Of a stretch of DNA of 64,000 bases, positions 28,542 to 38,201 are shown in pieces (positions within the stretch are counted from its first letter, which is position 1; the number at the start of each line of letters is the position of its first letter). The position numbers were made by a program, and so were the translations under genes. Source of the DNA: Capnocytophaga ochracea DSM 7271 (GTDB lineage: Bacteria; Bacteroidota; Bacteroidia; Flavobacteriales; Flavobacteriaceae). Location: positions 1,826,501 through 1,890,500 of the forward strand of contig NC_013162.1 of assembly GCF_000023285.1 (NCBI RefSeq). The letters are read 5' to 3'. The notes below the pieces were generated by a model. It was given only the letters and a program-made list of their open reading frames with translations. It had not been told where the DNA came from and ran no database searches.

Positions 28542-31252
28542 ACCCTATCCGGCTCTTTGTTCTTCTCCCATTTTAGGTCTGAAAGCATTGAGGCTTTGAT
28601 GCCGATAAAGAAATACCACGAACTGCGATAACCGAACGGAGTGAACTGAAAACTCATACGGAAACTGCTCAAATCGCGCTCAAAACGTAATTGGGTATAG
28701 GTGAATCCTTGGTTTACAAAGTCATAACCGCTCGAAACTCCTACCTGCCATTTGGGCGTGAGCGATACGTTACCTGAGAACATTAGCGAGTTGTTGGATA
28801 TCTTATTTTCGCGTGCCTGATTGCTATAAGTAAGCGAATGTGCTAAGGTTATGTCCCAAGGGATAACTGCCTTGTAAAAGGTCTTCTTCTCATCTTTATC
28901 CTCGCCTTCTTTGCGGTTTTTATCCATATCCTGCACTTCGCTTAGTGGTTTCGACGACCCAAAGAGGTCATCAGTACGTCCTCCCGCTACGTTACCCGTC
29001 TGTTTGTCTTTATTCTTGTCTTTTTTATCTTTGTTCGAGAATGAATAGTTGGTAGAAATATTGGCGTTAGTAAGCCTAAAAAGACTACCGCCGTTGTCTA
29101 TATTCCATTTCTCCATTTGTCGTCCGTTGTTGTCTATTGCATAAGGGTTGAGTGTCGCCCCAAAGTTCACCCCGAGCTTCCCGTTGAAGAACGAAGTACC
29201 CCCCGTAATGTTCAGCGGACTAAATTGCTTGGTAATCACGTTGTAGTTAGAACTGAAATTGAGACTATTCAAGAGCATTACCTTTTTCGGCTCAGCATCA
29301 GTGCTATCTTTTTGTTTCACTTTGGCTTCAAAGGTGTTTGCCAATGAGAACCCTATCGATTGCGACTCACCCAAACTTGGCGTACCGTAGATACCACCCT
29401 CAAAACGAGTGTATTGTGAGCGGTTGCCATAAGCGTCCGAAATGTAATAATCGTAATACTGGTCAAAAGAAGGATTATAACCATAACTCACCGAGGGTCG
29501 CATCACGTGGCGAATAGCTTGTATTTTAGCATTCTTGCCAAAACGGAAAGTACCGTAAATAGTCGTACCGAGACTCGCCCCGAGGTTGTACGTCATAAAA
29601 CGGTCAAAACCACTGAGGGTGTCAATGCCTACCTTGCCCGTATTGCTATTGAAGTCCTTACGGCGAATTGTCCTAAATTGCCACGTCTCGTTTACTGATG
29701 AGTTCAACCCTAAGGTAACGTATTTAAATAGCTTAGCAGTTGTACTCACCGGTATAGAGTGTCGCACCCCGTTTCTCGCCTCGTCAAACATCTTTTTAGT
29801 AAAGAACAAACTGTCATAGGTCGAAAAACGGTTATCAGCTTGCATACTGTACTGAAAATTCAAACTCTTGATAAGTCCTTTCTTCGTTTGTCCTTCACGA
29901 GCAAAAGGGTAAATGCGCTCCATACTCGCACGCATCGAGGGAAGTGTCATATCAATACTTTTGGTATTTGTATTTTGTGAATGCGATGCCGATAGCGATA
30001 AGTTAATCGAAGGATACGCTGGGAACGTCTTGGAGTACGAGATAGACGACATCATCGTGTTGTTCAAAAAGTTCGACGTGTTCGCTTGATTGTAGGATTC
30101 TTGGTAATATCTACTGTTGCTCGATAGGTTCACCGAAGCCGAAAAGTTAGAATTAGGGTTGGCTTTACCGTCTTTGGAATGCGACCACTGGATATTGTAC
30201 ATACGGCTACCTGAATAGTCAGGTAAGCCCTTCATACTGTATATGTTATTCTCAAATGAAAGATTGAAGTTCCCTGAATACTTGTAGCGCTTCACATAAG
30301 CCGATTGTGCCCTAAGTCCATAGCTACCATTGGTATAATAGTCACCCGTAAGCGAAAGGTCAAAATTGTCGCTAATTACAAAGTAATAACCTATGTTCTG
30401 TAAGAAATAACCACGGTTATTCACCTCACCAAAGGTAGGGAAGATAAGCCCCGAAGTGCGTCCCGATACCATAGGGTAATAAGCAAACGGAATAGCCAAA
30501 GGCGTAGGAATATCCACGATATACATATTGCTAAACCCTGCAATAACCTTCTTTTTAGGCACGAACTTCGCTTTGCGCACTCTGATGTAATAATCAGGGT
30601 CGTCGAGGTCTTCGGCAGTAGTAATAATCGCGTTTCTCATAAAGTAAGTAGAGTCATTTTCTTTCTTAATGATTTCGCCTTTTATGTTGTTTTCGTCCTG
30701 CTTGGTATAAGCATTGCGGATAATCGCCTTCTGGTTGCGGTAATTAAAACGTATCGAATCGGGCTCTATTACATCACTACCTTGCTTAAATACAGGGTGT
30801 TGGGTATATTCTCCCACGCTGTCTTTTAGGCGTCCGGCATACACTTCGCCTTTCTCATAGTTAATCACGTCTATTCCCGCAGTGATGTCAATATCAGTAT
30901 ATTGCACATTAGTTTCGTTGTACAAAATGATTTCGTTCTTCACCTTGTTGAACACAATACTGTCCTTAGCCTTGTATTTCACGATGTCTTCCAAGGCATT
31001 CTTAGGTTTTTTAATCGTATCGTTTTTAAGGGAATCTTTAGCTTTTTCCGAAGGTTTCTTAGGCTTAATACGTCGCCCACGGCGGTCGTTTTTAGGCTCT
31101 ACTGTATCTTTTTTGATAGTATCGCGCACTGCCCACGGAGTTGTATAGTGAAAACCACCCGACTTAAAGGCGAATGATTCCGCATACCAAAGACAGGAGC
31201 TTACCACTAATAAGCTGATAATGAAAGTGAGTTGACGTTTATAATGTAACAA
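28532..31252 (-). CDS. lptD: LptD-like LPS assembly outer-membrane protein
   Basis: A 906-residue protein with an N-terminal signal segment, a basic linker rich in Lys/Pro, an OstA-like beta-jellyroll (about 90-260; INYEKGEVYAGRLKD) and a large C-terminal barrel (FAYYPMVSGRTSGLIFPTFGE and later aromatic strands) ending near FTPFGYRSSWYFFIG. LptD places LPS in the outer leaflet with LptE. There is no ATG near the 5' end; the start is a TTG (31250-31252), 31 bp after a TATTTTTG -7 box. The length exceeds that of Escherichia coli LptD, as in other Bacteroidota. Confidence 0.88.
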
Positions 31253-31282
31253 AGTTCTTTCTGTATAGTTTTATTGAGGGGT

Positions 31283-31290
31283 CAAAAATA
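31283..31290 (-). promoter_or_regulatory. -7 box of the lptD promoter
   Basis: TATTTTTG on the minus strand matches TAnnTTTG; no good -33 box is seen. Its distance to the TTG (about 30 bp) supports that TTG as the start codon. Confidence 0.5.
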
Positions 31291-31479
31291 CAACTTTTTT
31301 TTGAATTAACTGCTATCTACGAAAAAATCAACTCCCAAAACACAAGATTTTACAAACAATAGCCCTTCATTATAACCTTGCCACACTCACCCTTTTTTCT
31401 TTGTATCGTTACCCCGGAGATGCTTGGAAAGTCTCAAAATCGCTTTTGCATCGCAAACTTTTCCAAAATTTAGAATTTT

Positions 31480-32110
31480 AGTAAAGTTGAAATCTCCTCC
31501 ACATTCCCTTCATCTTTGCCGTCACTACACTCCACCTTTTCCATCATACTCCCCCCTATTGCCTATGCCCTAAGACCCCACACCACCCCATTCTCTCATT
31601 TCCAAATTTGCTAATTCTCTAATTATCCCTTCTCCTTTCCGTCACTACATTCCCCCTCTCCTTGGGAGAAGTCTCCGAATAGGAGAGTATGTGATCGGGG
31701 TGAGGATTCTTTTTCTTTCGCCTCGAAACCCCATTTTTGGCATTTTTGGCATTGTTGTATTAAGCTATTAATCAATTTTTTACACACCCTTTCTATAACA
31801 ATCGTCCAAGATTCGTATAAGCTTCCTATAAGCTCTCTATAAGCTACCCCCACCCATCTTACACCCTTTTTTCATCAAAATCCCTCTTAACCATCTTCCG
31901 AATCTCTCCGATATCTTCCGAAAGTTCAGAACCTCTTTAAGATTCTCCAAAAACTCCGACCAACCTCTCTCCCCTTTTCACAAGGCGCAGCCTTGATTTT
32001 GTTTAATATTTGTTTAATTTCTGAGGCACAGCCTCATTCCTCTAACTCAAGCTCGCACCTCATTTCCTCATTTTCTCATTTTCTAATTCTCTCATTTTCT
32101 CATTTTTTCA
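31480..32110 (-). repeat. Dispersed element copy C (inverted)
   Basis: This gene-free divergent junction between lptD and the HD hydrolase gene carries the element in the opposite orientation to A, B and D. Landmarks on the plus strand: hairpin region with CTTGGGAGAAG and TCTCC words (about 31650-31705), six 11-bp units (31782-31847), CAAGGC-GCA-GCCTTG (31981-31995) and GAGGC-ACA-GCCTC (32023-32035). It is the closest relative of copy B. In the second mini-hairpin the loop base has changed while the stem is intact. About 31262-31480 shows nothing beyond low-complexity AT-rich sequence. Confidence 0.85.
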
Positions 32111-32114
32111 TTTC

Positions 32115-32144
32115 TTGGTATTAAAAAATTATTTCTTATCTTTG
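32115..32144 (+). promoter_or_regulatory. Promoter of the pgpH-like operon
   Basis: -33 TTG (32115-32117) and -7 TATCTTTG (32137-32144) with a 19-bp spacer, at the edge of element C. Confidence 0.65.
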
Positions 32145-32181
32145 CATTGCATTTACATCTACATTTGAGAAAGGAAAAACG

Positions 32182-34230
32182 ATGATAACGCTCAAAAATA
32201 TCAAAGCATTTATTAAAAAATCACTTGTGTTCAAGGTTTTAGCCTTTGCTATAGCCTTAGTACTCATCTTGCAAGTATTTCCCGAAAAAGCGAAATTTAA
32301 ATACGAATTTCGCAAAGGAGAGCTTTGGCAACACGAAAACCTATATGCCCCTTTTGATTTTCCCTTAAAGAAAACAGAAGAGCAAATAAAAGCCGAAAAA
32401 CAACAAATAACCAACCAATCTACGGTGTATTACAAGCAAGATACTACCGCTTTTGTGAGTGCTAAGCAAAAGTTTGAACAGAAAAAGTACGCTTATTTCA
32501 AACATCTACCCGACGATAAACGAGAACTCTTGCTTAAAAAAGCTGAGGCTTTTTTAGCGGAAAGCTATCGCAATGGAGTGATGCTCAATCAGCCTGCGTT
32601 TAGCCCTTCTGAAATCTTCATTATCAAGCATAACAATCAAATAGTAGAGGTGCCTGCCGAACATGTGTTATATCTTCAACAGTTGGCAACAGCTATTAAA
32701 AACTATTTCGATACCGCCCCTTATAATGAGTATCACAAAAATTACTACGACCTTTTCTTTGAAATCCTTACTCCTAACCTCGTAATCGACCAAAATTTCA
32801 CTCAAAAAGCGCTTACTCAAAACCTTAAAGAGATAGTCTATACGCGCGGTTGGGTAAATAAAGGGAAACTCATCATTGCCAAAGGTGAATTGGTAGAGGG
32901 CGAAAAACTGAATACTTTGTTGTCGCTCAGAGACGAGTACGAAACCCAAACGTGGAGTCAGAACAACTATAATTGGTCGCTTTTAGGTTATTACACGTTA
33001 GTAGCTATGGTATTGCTACTGATGGCGTTGTACTTAAAAATATACGAAAAGAAATTATATAAAAGCAACCTTAAATTGAGTGTTATTTTACTCAATATGC
33101 TCAGTATGATTCTTTTCGTAGGGCTCATTTCAAGGTATTTCCCCGATTATATCTATATTGTCCCCGTAGGAATGATGGTGCTCATTCTCAAGTCGTTTTT
33201 CGATTTGCGTACCGTCCTCTTTGTGTATATCAGCACCATACTCATCACAGGCTTTATTGTGCCCAATAGCTTCCAGTTTGTATTCATACAGATTGTGGCT
33301 GCTATGGCTATCATTCTCACTCCTAGGGGAATGCACTACCGATTGAGTAGTTTTGTATCAGCAGGACTCATCACGGCTGCCTATTTAATTATTTATATCG
33401 CTTTCCACACCATTACCGAAGGAACACTCAAAGGGCTCGATATCTCTCTACTTACCCTCTTTATCCTCAATGGTATTGGTATTCTCTTTTCGCAACCCTT
33501 TACGTATATCTACGAACGTACTTTTGGCTTAGTTTCCGATGTCTCTCTCTTAGAACTCTCCGATACGAATACCAAGCTCTTGCGTCAGCTTTCCGAAAAA
33601 GCTCCAGGTACCTTCCAGCACTCTATGCAAGTGGCTAATCTTGCCGAAGCTGCTGCTGCCGAGATTGGAGCTAATACCCTCTTGGTACGTGTAGGCGCAC
33701 TCTATCACGACATCGGTAAGATGGAAAACCCTATTTACTTTACCGAAAACCAAAAAACAAGCCTCAACCCTCACGACCAGCTCACTCCTGAACAAAGCGC
33801 TAAGGTGATTATCAAGCACGTAGCCGATGGAGTAGAACTCGCTCATAAAAACAAACTGCCCAAACGCATTATCGATTTTATTAAAACCCATCACGGGCGT
33901 AGTCTTACTTATTATTTCTATCGCAAAGCCTTAGACTTAAATCCCGAAGGTACTAAGGAAGAAGATTTCCGTTATCCAGGTCCTATTCCTTTCTCCAAAG
34001 AAACCGCTATTCTTATGATGGCTGATTCGGTTGAAGCAGCTACTAAGAGCCTCAAAAATCCTACCTTCGAAGCTCTCAATGAGTTTGTAGACCGTATTAT
34101 CAAAAAACAGTTAGACGATAATCAGTTTGCCAATTCCGATATATCTTTCAAAGAAATCGAAGCTATCAAACGCATATTTAAAAGCAAACTTACTAATATC
34201 TATCACGTACGCATCGAATACCCTGAATAA
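32182..34230 (+). CDS. 7TM HD-domain phosphohydrolase, PgpH type
   Basis: A 682-residue membrane protein with one N-terminal helix (about 15-33), an extracytoplasmic domain (about 34-265), seven helices (about 270-470) and a cytoplasmic HD domain. The HD motif is clear: FQHSMQVANLAEAAA, LYHDIGKM and KTHHGRSLTYYFY. This is the 7TMR-HD architecture of Listeria PgpH, which hydrolyses cyclic di-AMP; that activity is inferred. The next gene, a hybrid two-component regulator, starts 4 bp after its stop, so the two are probably cotranscribed. Confidence 0.92.
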   Translation: MITLKNIKAFIKKSLVFKVLAFAIALVLILQVFPEKAKFKYEFRKGELWQHENLYAPFDFPLKKTEEQIKAEKQQITNQSTVYYKQDTTAFVSAKQKFEQKKYAYFKHLPDDKRELLLKKAEAFLAESYRNGVMLNQPAFSPSEIFIIKHNNQIVEVPAEHVLYLQQLATAIKNYFDTAPYNEYHKNYYDLFFEILTPNLVIDQNFTQKALTQNLKEIVYTRGWVNKGKLIIAKGELVEGEKLNTLLSLRDEYETQTWSQNNYNWSLLGYYTLVAMVLLLMALYLKIYEKKLYKSNLKLSVILLNMLSMILFVGLISRYFPDYIYIVPVGMMVLILKSFFDLRTVLFVYISTILITGFIVPNSFQFVFIQIVAAMAIILTPRGMHYRLSSFVSAGLITAAYLIIYIAFHTITEGTLKGLDISLLTLFILNGIGILFSQPFTYIYERTFGLVSDVSLLELSDTNTKLLRQLSEKAPGTFQHSMQVANLAEAAAAEIGANTLLVRVGALYHDIGKMENPIYFTENQKTSLNPHDQLTPEQSAKVIIKHVADGVELAHKNKLPKRIIDFIKTHHGRSLTYYFYRKALDLNPEGTKEEDFRYPGPIPFSKETAILMMADSVEAATKSLKNPTFEALNEFVDRIIKKQLDDNQFANSDISFKEIEAIKRIFKSKLTNIYHVRIEYPE

Positions 34231-34234
34231 CCCA

Positions 34235-37200
34235 ATGAAGATAATAAAACTATCATCGGTGCTTGGCACTTGTATCTTACTTTTTTTTACGTGGGTAATC
34301 TACGGGCAAAACCCTACGGAATACTATTTTAAACGTATTTCCATTGAACACGGTCTCTCTCAATCGGGCGTTACCGCTATTGTACGTGACCATAAGGGAA
34401 TTTTGTGGATAGGTACTCGCCAGGGTATCAATAGGGTAGACCGTAATCATATCAAAAGGTATACTGAGTCTTACATCTATCATCTTTATGAAGATACCCA
34501 GCATAACCTTTGGGCTGTAACCGATAAAGGCGTATGGCAATACGACCCAAATAAAGATACTTTTACCTCTAAAATCCAGCAACAACTCTTCTCTATTTGT
34601 GCTACTGAACAAGGGGTTTACTTTGGTGGATATAGTGCTATCTACCAGTATAACTACAAAACTAAAAATATAGGGCGTTTGCCTTTGAGGAAAGAACCTA
34701 AAACAAAAGATAAAGAATGCCTCATTACCTATCTATGCCCTGTTGATAATACAACCTTTCTTGTAGGTACTGAAAACGATGGTATTTATAAGTATTCTCT
34801 TACCTCAGAACTGTTGAGTTTGTTTATTGAAAATACAAGCCCGCTGAGTTCTTTGTATTATGATGCACAACGCAAAGAAGTGTATTATTCTATTTTTCAA
34901 AAAGGGCTTTTTCGTGCTACCCTTGCAGGTGAATTGCGCTCACATTACGATACTCACAATACTCTTTTGTCCAATGATATTATCTTAGATATCAAGCCTT
35001 ATAAAGGCAATATATGGTTAGCCACCGATGGGGGAGGAGTATCGGTTTTTAGTCCTGAGAAGAACACTTTTTACAATATTCAGCATAGTGCCGGTAATAT
35101 ACATTCCTTGCCGGTCAATTCCATTACAGTGCTTTATGAAGATCCTAATCATAACCTTTGGGCAGGTACAGTGCGCGATGGTGTTTTTCTCTTTAAAGAA
35201 ACCTATATCAAGACTTATACTGATAGTGCGTTAGGAAGTAGCAATGGGTTAAGTGAACGCGCTGTAATAAGTTTGTTCGAAGCTCCCAATGGTATCATAT
35301 GGATAGGCACCGATGGAGGAGGCATCAATGCTTTTAACCCCAAAACAGAACAATTTGTACATCATACCAATACGTATAACGATAAGGTCTCTTCTATAAC
35401 CTACTTTTCACCTAATGAGTTGTTAGTCTCTCTTTATGGCAAAGGTCTTTTCATATATAATATTCTGAGTCGTTCCTACACTCCTTTCTTGCTCATCGAT
35501 GAAGCTACTGACCAGCAAGAGTGTCACGCAGGCTTTACTCCCTTTGTATATCACATTGATAAAGATAAAATACTTATTACAGCTAAAAACACCTATCTGT
35601 ATAATCTTCAAAACAAAGAGTTTAATAAAATTTCTTTTGCCGAAGGACTTACTCCTAAAAATGCCCTACAACTCAAAGCACAACAAGGTGATACTTTATT
35701 TCTCTCCAAAGGAAATGTACTCTACCAAATGAAGTTATCGGAAGCTAAGATAACACGTTATCTAACTCTTAATGAGGGGTATACTATTAGTGCAGTATGC
35801 AATGATAAAGCTCATCACACCCTGTGGATTGCTACTTCCAACGGGTTATTTAGCTATGCGATACCACAAAAGAAGCTCAGTGCCGTAGGAACCGATAATA
35901 TGTTCCACCAAATTAGCTATATGCAACTCGATACTGAACAGCGTTTGTGGATTAATGCTTCCAATGTGCTATTTTCTTATCATATTCCCGATAAGAAGAT
36001 AATGATTTGGGACGATTCTGATGGTTTTCTCCACAACGATGTGCTTACAGGCTATGTACAGTTGTTGCCTTCCCCTTACATCTATATGGGAGGAGTGGGT
36101 GGTTTTGTGAAGATAAATAAGAATATTCACACCGAAGAGAGTAGTACTCCTTTACTCTTTTTGCAAAATATAGAATTGAACGGCAAAATATACACCGCCG
36201 AAAACTTTCCTAAAGAGGTACCCCCTTATTTCAAAACCTTAAAACTAAATGTAGGATTGAATGAAAAAGATATGTTTAGGCGCATACTCTTCCGTTTTAA
36301 GATTAAAAATAACGCCCAAACTTCGGTGATTGAAACTTATGACAATAGTTTAGATATCTCTTTGCTTTCAGTAGGAAAATACCAAGTAGAAGTCGCTTGT
36401 ATGACTAAAAATGGCTATTGGACGAAAGATACCTCATTGCTCAACTTCGAAGTGCTTCCTGTGTGGTATCAGCGCACTTCTTTTTTGGTAGGAATTTCTT
36501 TGCTTTTGTTGGCTATTATTGCAGGTGTAATGTGGGGTTATCTGCGTCGTAAAAAACAACAACTCAAATGGCAAATAGCTTTGCATCAGCAGGAACTCAA
36601 TGAAGATAAAATACAATTCCTCACCAATGTAAGTCACGAATTGCGCACGCCTCTTACCCTCATTTATGCACCGTTAAAGCGTCTGCTTAATCATACCGAG
36701 AGTAGTAAACTCACGCGTTCACAGAAAACTCAGTTAGAGAGTGCTTTCCGTCAAGCTACTACTATGAAGAATATTATCAATTGGGTATTAGACTATAACC
36801 GTAATACTTCGTTAGAAAATACACTCACCAAAGCCTATACTGATTTGAATCACCTTATCACCGATAGTGCTAAAGATTTTGAACAAGAATTTGAAACAAA
36901 GCATATAAGTTTAGAACTACATCTCGATAAAAATTTACCCCCTGTAGAGTTAGATAGTGCCAAAATAAGGGTAGTCCTTTCTAACTTACTAATGAATGCA
37001 GTAAAGTTTAGTAATGAGTATTCTACTATACACATTCGCAGTAGTTATAACGAACAAAAAGTGCGTTTTCAAGTAGAAAATACCGGTATAGGATTGCATA
37101 ATATTGATATGGATAAGCTCTTTACTCGCTTTGAACAAGGAAAACACAACCAGCGAGGTAGTGGTATAGGGTTGGCTTATTGTAAAGAATTAGTAGAGAA

Positions 37201-38125
37201 ACATCTCGGTACTATTGGGGCTTATCAAGATGAAGAAGAGCAAACAGTTTTTTATGTAGAATTACCTTACTCTCATAGCACTGAGGGCGTCCTTCACAAG
37301 TTTGAAGGTGAAGAAGAACAAACTGAAGCCCCAGAGAAGATAGCAGTAACTATGGATACCTCTATGTATTCTGTACTCTTGGTAGATGATAATCCTGATT
37401 TTTTAAATTATCTTTATGATGAACTTCGTCCGTTGTTTAAAAGCGTTTTAAAAGCAGTAAATGGTGAGGAGGCTTTGTTGTTATTAAAAACGCATCAGCC
37501 CGATATTATCATTAGCGATGTGATGATGCCTGTAATGAATGGTTATCAGTTGTGTAAAGAGGTGAAAGAGCATTTACAAATCAGTCATATTCCCGTAATA
37601 TTACTCACGGCTAAAAGTGATACCGAAAGTCAAAAGATAGGCTATAAATTAGGTGCCGATGCTTATCTCTCTAAACCTTTTGATATAGACCTTTTGCTTT
37701 CAGTAATAAGTAATTTGTTCAAACAAAAAGAGCTCATCAAGCAACGTTATGAAAAAGAACTATTGATTCCTTCACCTGCACTTACTACTATCAGCAATGC
37801 TGACGAAGTGTTTATGATAAAACTTAATGAAATCATCAAAAAGCACTATAGTAATATTGACTTAGATGTAACAAAGATTTCTGAAGCAATGGCAATGAGT
37901 CGTGCTTCGGTGTATAATAAAATGAAACAAATTACAGGTATTGGTATCAGTGAATATATCAATAAGTATCGCATAGAAGTAGCTTGTCAGCTCTTAAAAC
38001 AAACAGAAAAATCAGTTACTGATATAGCTTTTGAAGTAGGATTTAACTCTTCTAAGTATTTTAGTACAGTTTTTAAACAAGCTACTAAAATAACGCCACG
38101 TGATTATAGAGAAGGTATGAAGTGA
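34235..38125 (+). CDS. Hybrid two-component system regulator (HTCS)
   Basis: A 1296-residue single-chain two-component system. Signal peptide; periplasmic beta-propeller of Reg_prop repeats (about 30-660; recurring WIGTxxGxxxF phrases such as GIIWIGTDGGGINAFNP); Y_Y_Y domain (about 660-740); one membrane helix (about 748-770); HisKA with His801 in NVSHELRTPL; HATPase; receiver domain with Asp1095 in ISDVMMPVMNG; C-terminal AraC-type DNA-binding domain (DIAFEVGFNSSKYF). Such proteins usually sense glycan fragments and control polysaccharide-utilisation genes, but no susC/susD or glycosidase genes are nearby. The ATG at 34235 gives the signal peptide; upstream codons overlap the HD gene. Confidence 0.95.
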   Translation: MKIIKLSSVLGTCILLFFTWVIYGQNPTEYYFKRISIEHGLSQSGVTAIVRDHKGILWIGTRQGINRVDRNHIKRYTESYIYHLYEDTQHNLWAVTDKGVWQYDPNKDTFTSKIQQQLFSICATEQGVYFGGYSAIYQYNYKTKNIGRLPLRKEPKTKDKECLITYLCPVDNTTFLVGTENDGIYKYSLTSELLSLFIENTSPLSSLYYDAQRKEVYYSIFQKGLFRATLAGELRSHYDTHNTLLSNDIILDIKPYKGNIWLATDGGGVSVFSPEKNTFYNIQHSAGNIHSLPVNSITVLYEDPNHNLWAGTVRDGVFLFKETYIKTYTDSALGSSNGLSERAVISLFEAPNGIIWIGTDGGGINAFNPKTEQFVHHTNTYNDKVSSITYFSPNELLVSLYGKGLFIYNILSRSYTPFLLIDEATDQQECHAGFTPFVYHIDKDKILITAKNTYLYNLQNKEFNKISFAEGLTPKNALQLKAQQGDTLFLSKGNVLYQMKLSEAKITRYLTLNEGYTISAVCNDKAHHTLWIATSNGLFSYAIPQKKLSAVGTDNMFHQISYMQLDTEQRLWINASNVLFSYHIPDKKIMIWDDSDGFLHNDVLTGYVQLLPSPYIYMGGVGGFVKINKNIHTEESSTPLLFLQNIELNGKIYTAENFPKEVPPYFKTLKLNVGLNEKDMFRRILFRFKIKNNAQTSVIETYDNSLDISLLSVGKYQVEVACMTKNGYWTKDTSLLNFEVLPVWYQRTSFLVGISLLLLAIIAGVMWGYLRRKKQQLKWQIALHQQELNEDKIQFLTNVSHELRTPLTLIYAPLKRLLNHTESSKLTRSQKTQLESAFRQATTMKNIINWVLDYNRNTSLENTLTKAYTDLNHLITDSAKDFEQEFETKHISLELHLDKNLPPVELDSAKIRVVLSNLLMNAVKFSNEYSTIHIRSSYNEQKVRFQVENTGIGLHNIDMDKLFTRFEQGKHNQRGSGIGLAYCKELVEKHLGTIGAYQDEEEQTVFYVELPYSHSTEGVLHKFEGEEEQTEAPEKIAVTMDTSMYSVLLVDDNPDFLNYLYDELRPLFKSVLKAVNGEEALLLLKTHQPDIIISDVMMPVMNGYQLCKEVKEHLQISHIPVILLTAKSDTESQKIGYKLGADAYLSKPFDIDLLLSVISNLFKQKELIKQRYEKELLIPSPALTTISNADEVFMIKLNEIIKKHYSNIDLDVTKISEAMAMSRASVYNKMKQITGIGISEYINKYRIEVACQLLKQTEKSVTDIAFEVGFNSSKYFSTVFKQATKITPRDYREGMK

Positions 38126-38141
38126 TAAAGAAAAACAAAAA

Positions 38142-38179
38142 AGAGAGGCTACCTCAAAATTTTTTGAGGTAGCCTCTCT
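38142..38179 (-). terminator. Terminator of the par-dld operon
   Basis: A perfect 18-bp stem (AGAGAGGCTACCTCAAAA and its complement) with a 2-nt loop. On the minus strand it is followed by a T-rich run, so it mainly ends the dld transcript; the plus-strand side lacks a T-run but may still stop HTCS readthrough. Confidence 0.88.
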
Positions 38180-38201
38180 AAATATGTAATACTATGAGTT
38201 T

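Noticed and set aside
31623-31853. Open frame of 76 codons on the minus strand
   Set aside because: It lies entirely in dispersed element C, and its equivalent is interrupted or altered in the other copies.
34235-38125. A polysaccharide-utilisation locus around the HTCS
   Set aside because: No susC/susD pair, glycoside hydrolase or sulfatase genes are within reach on either side; the TonB receptor at 48-50 kb has metal-type partners.
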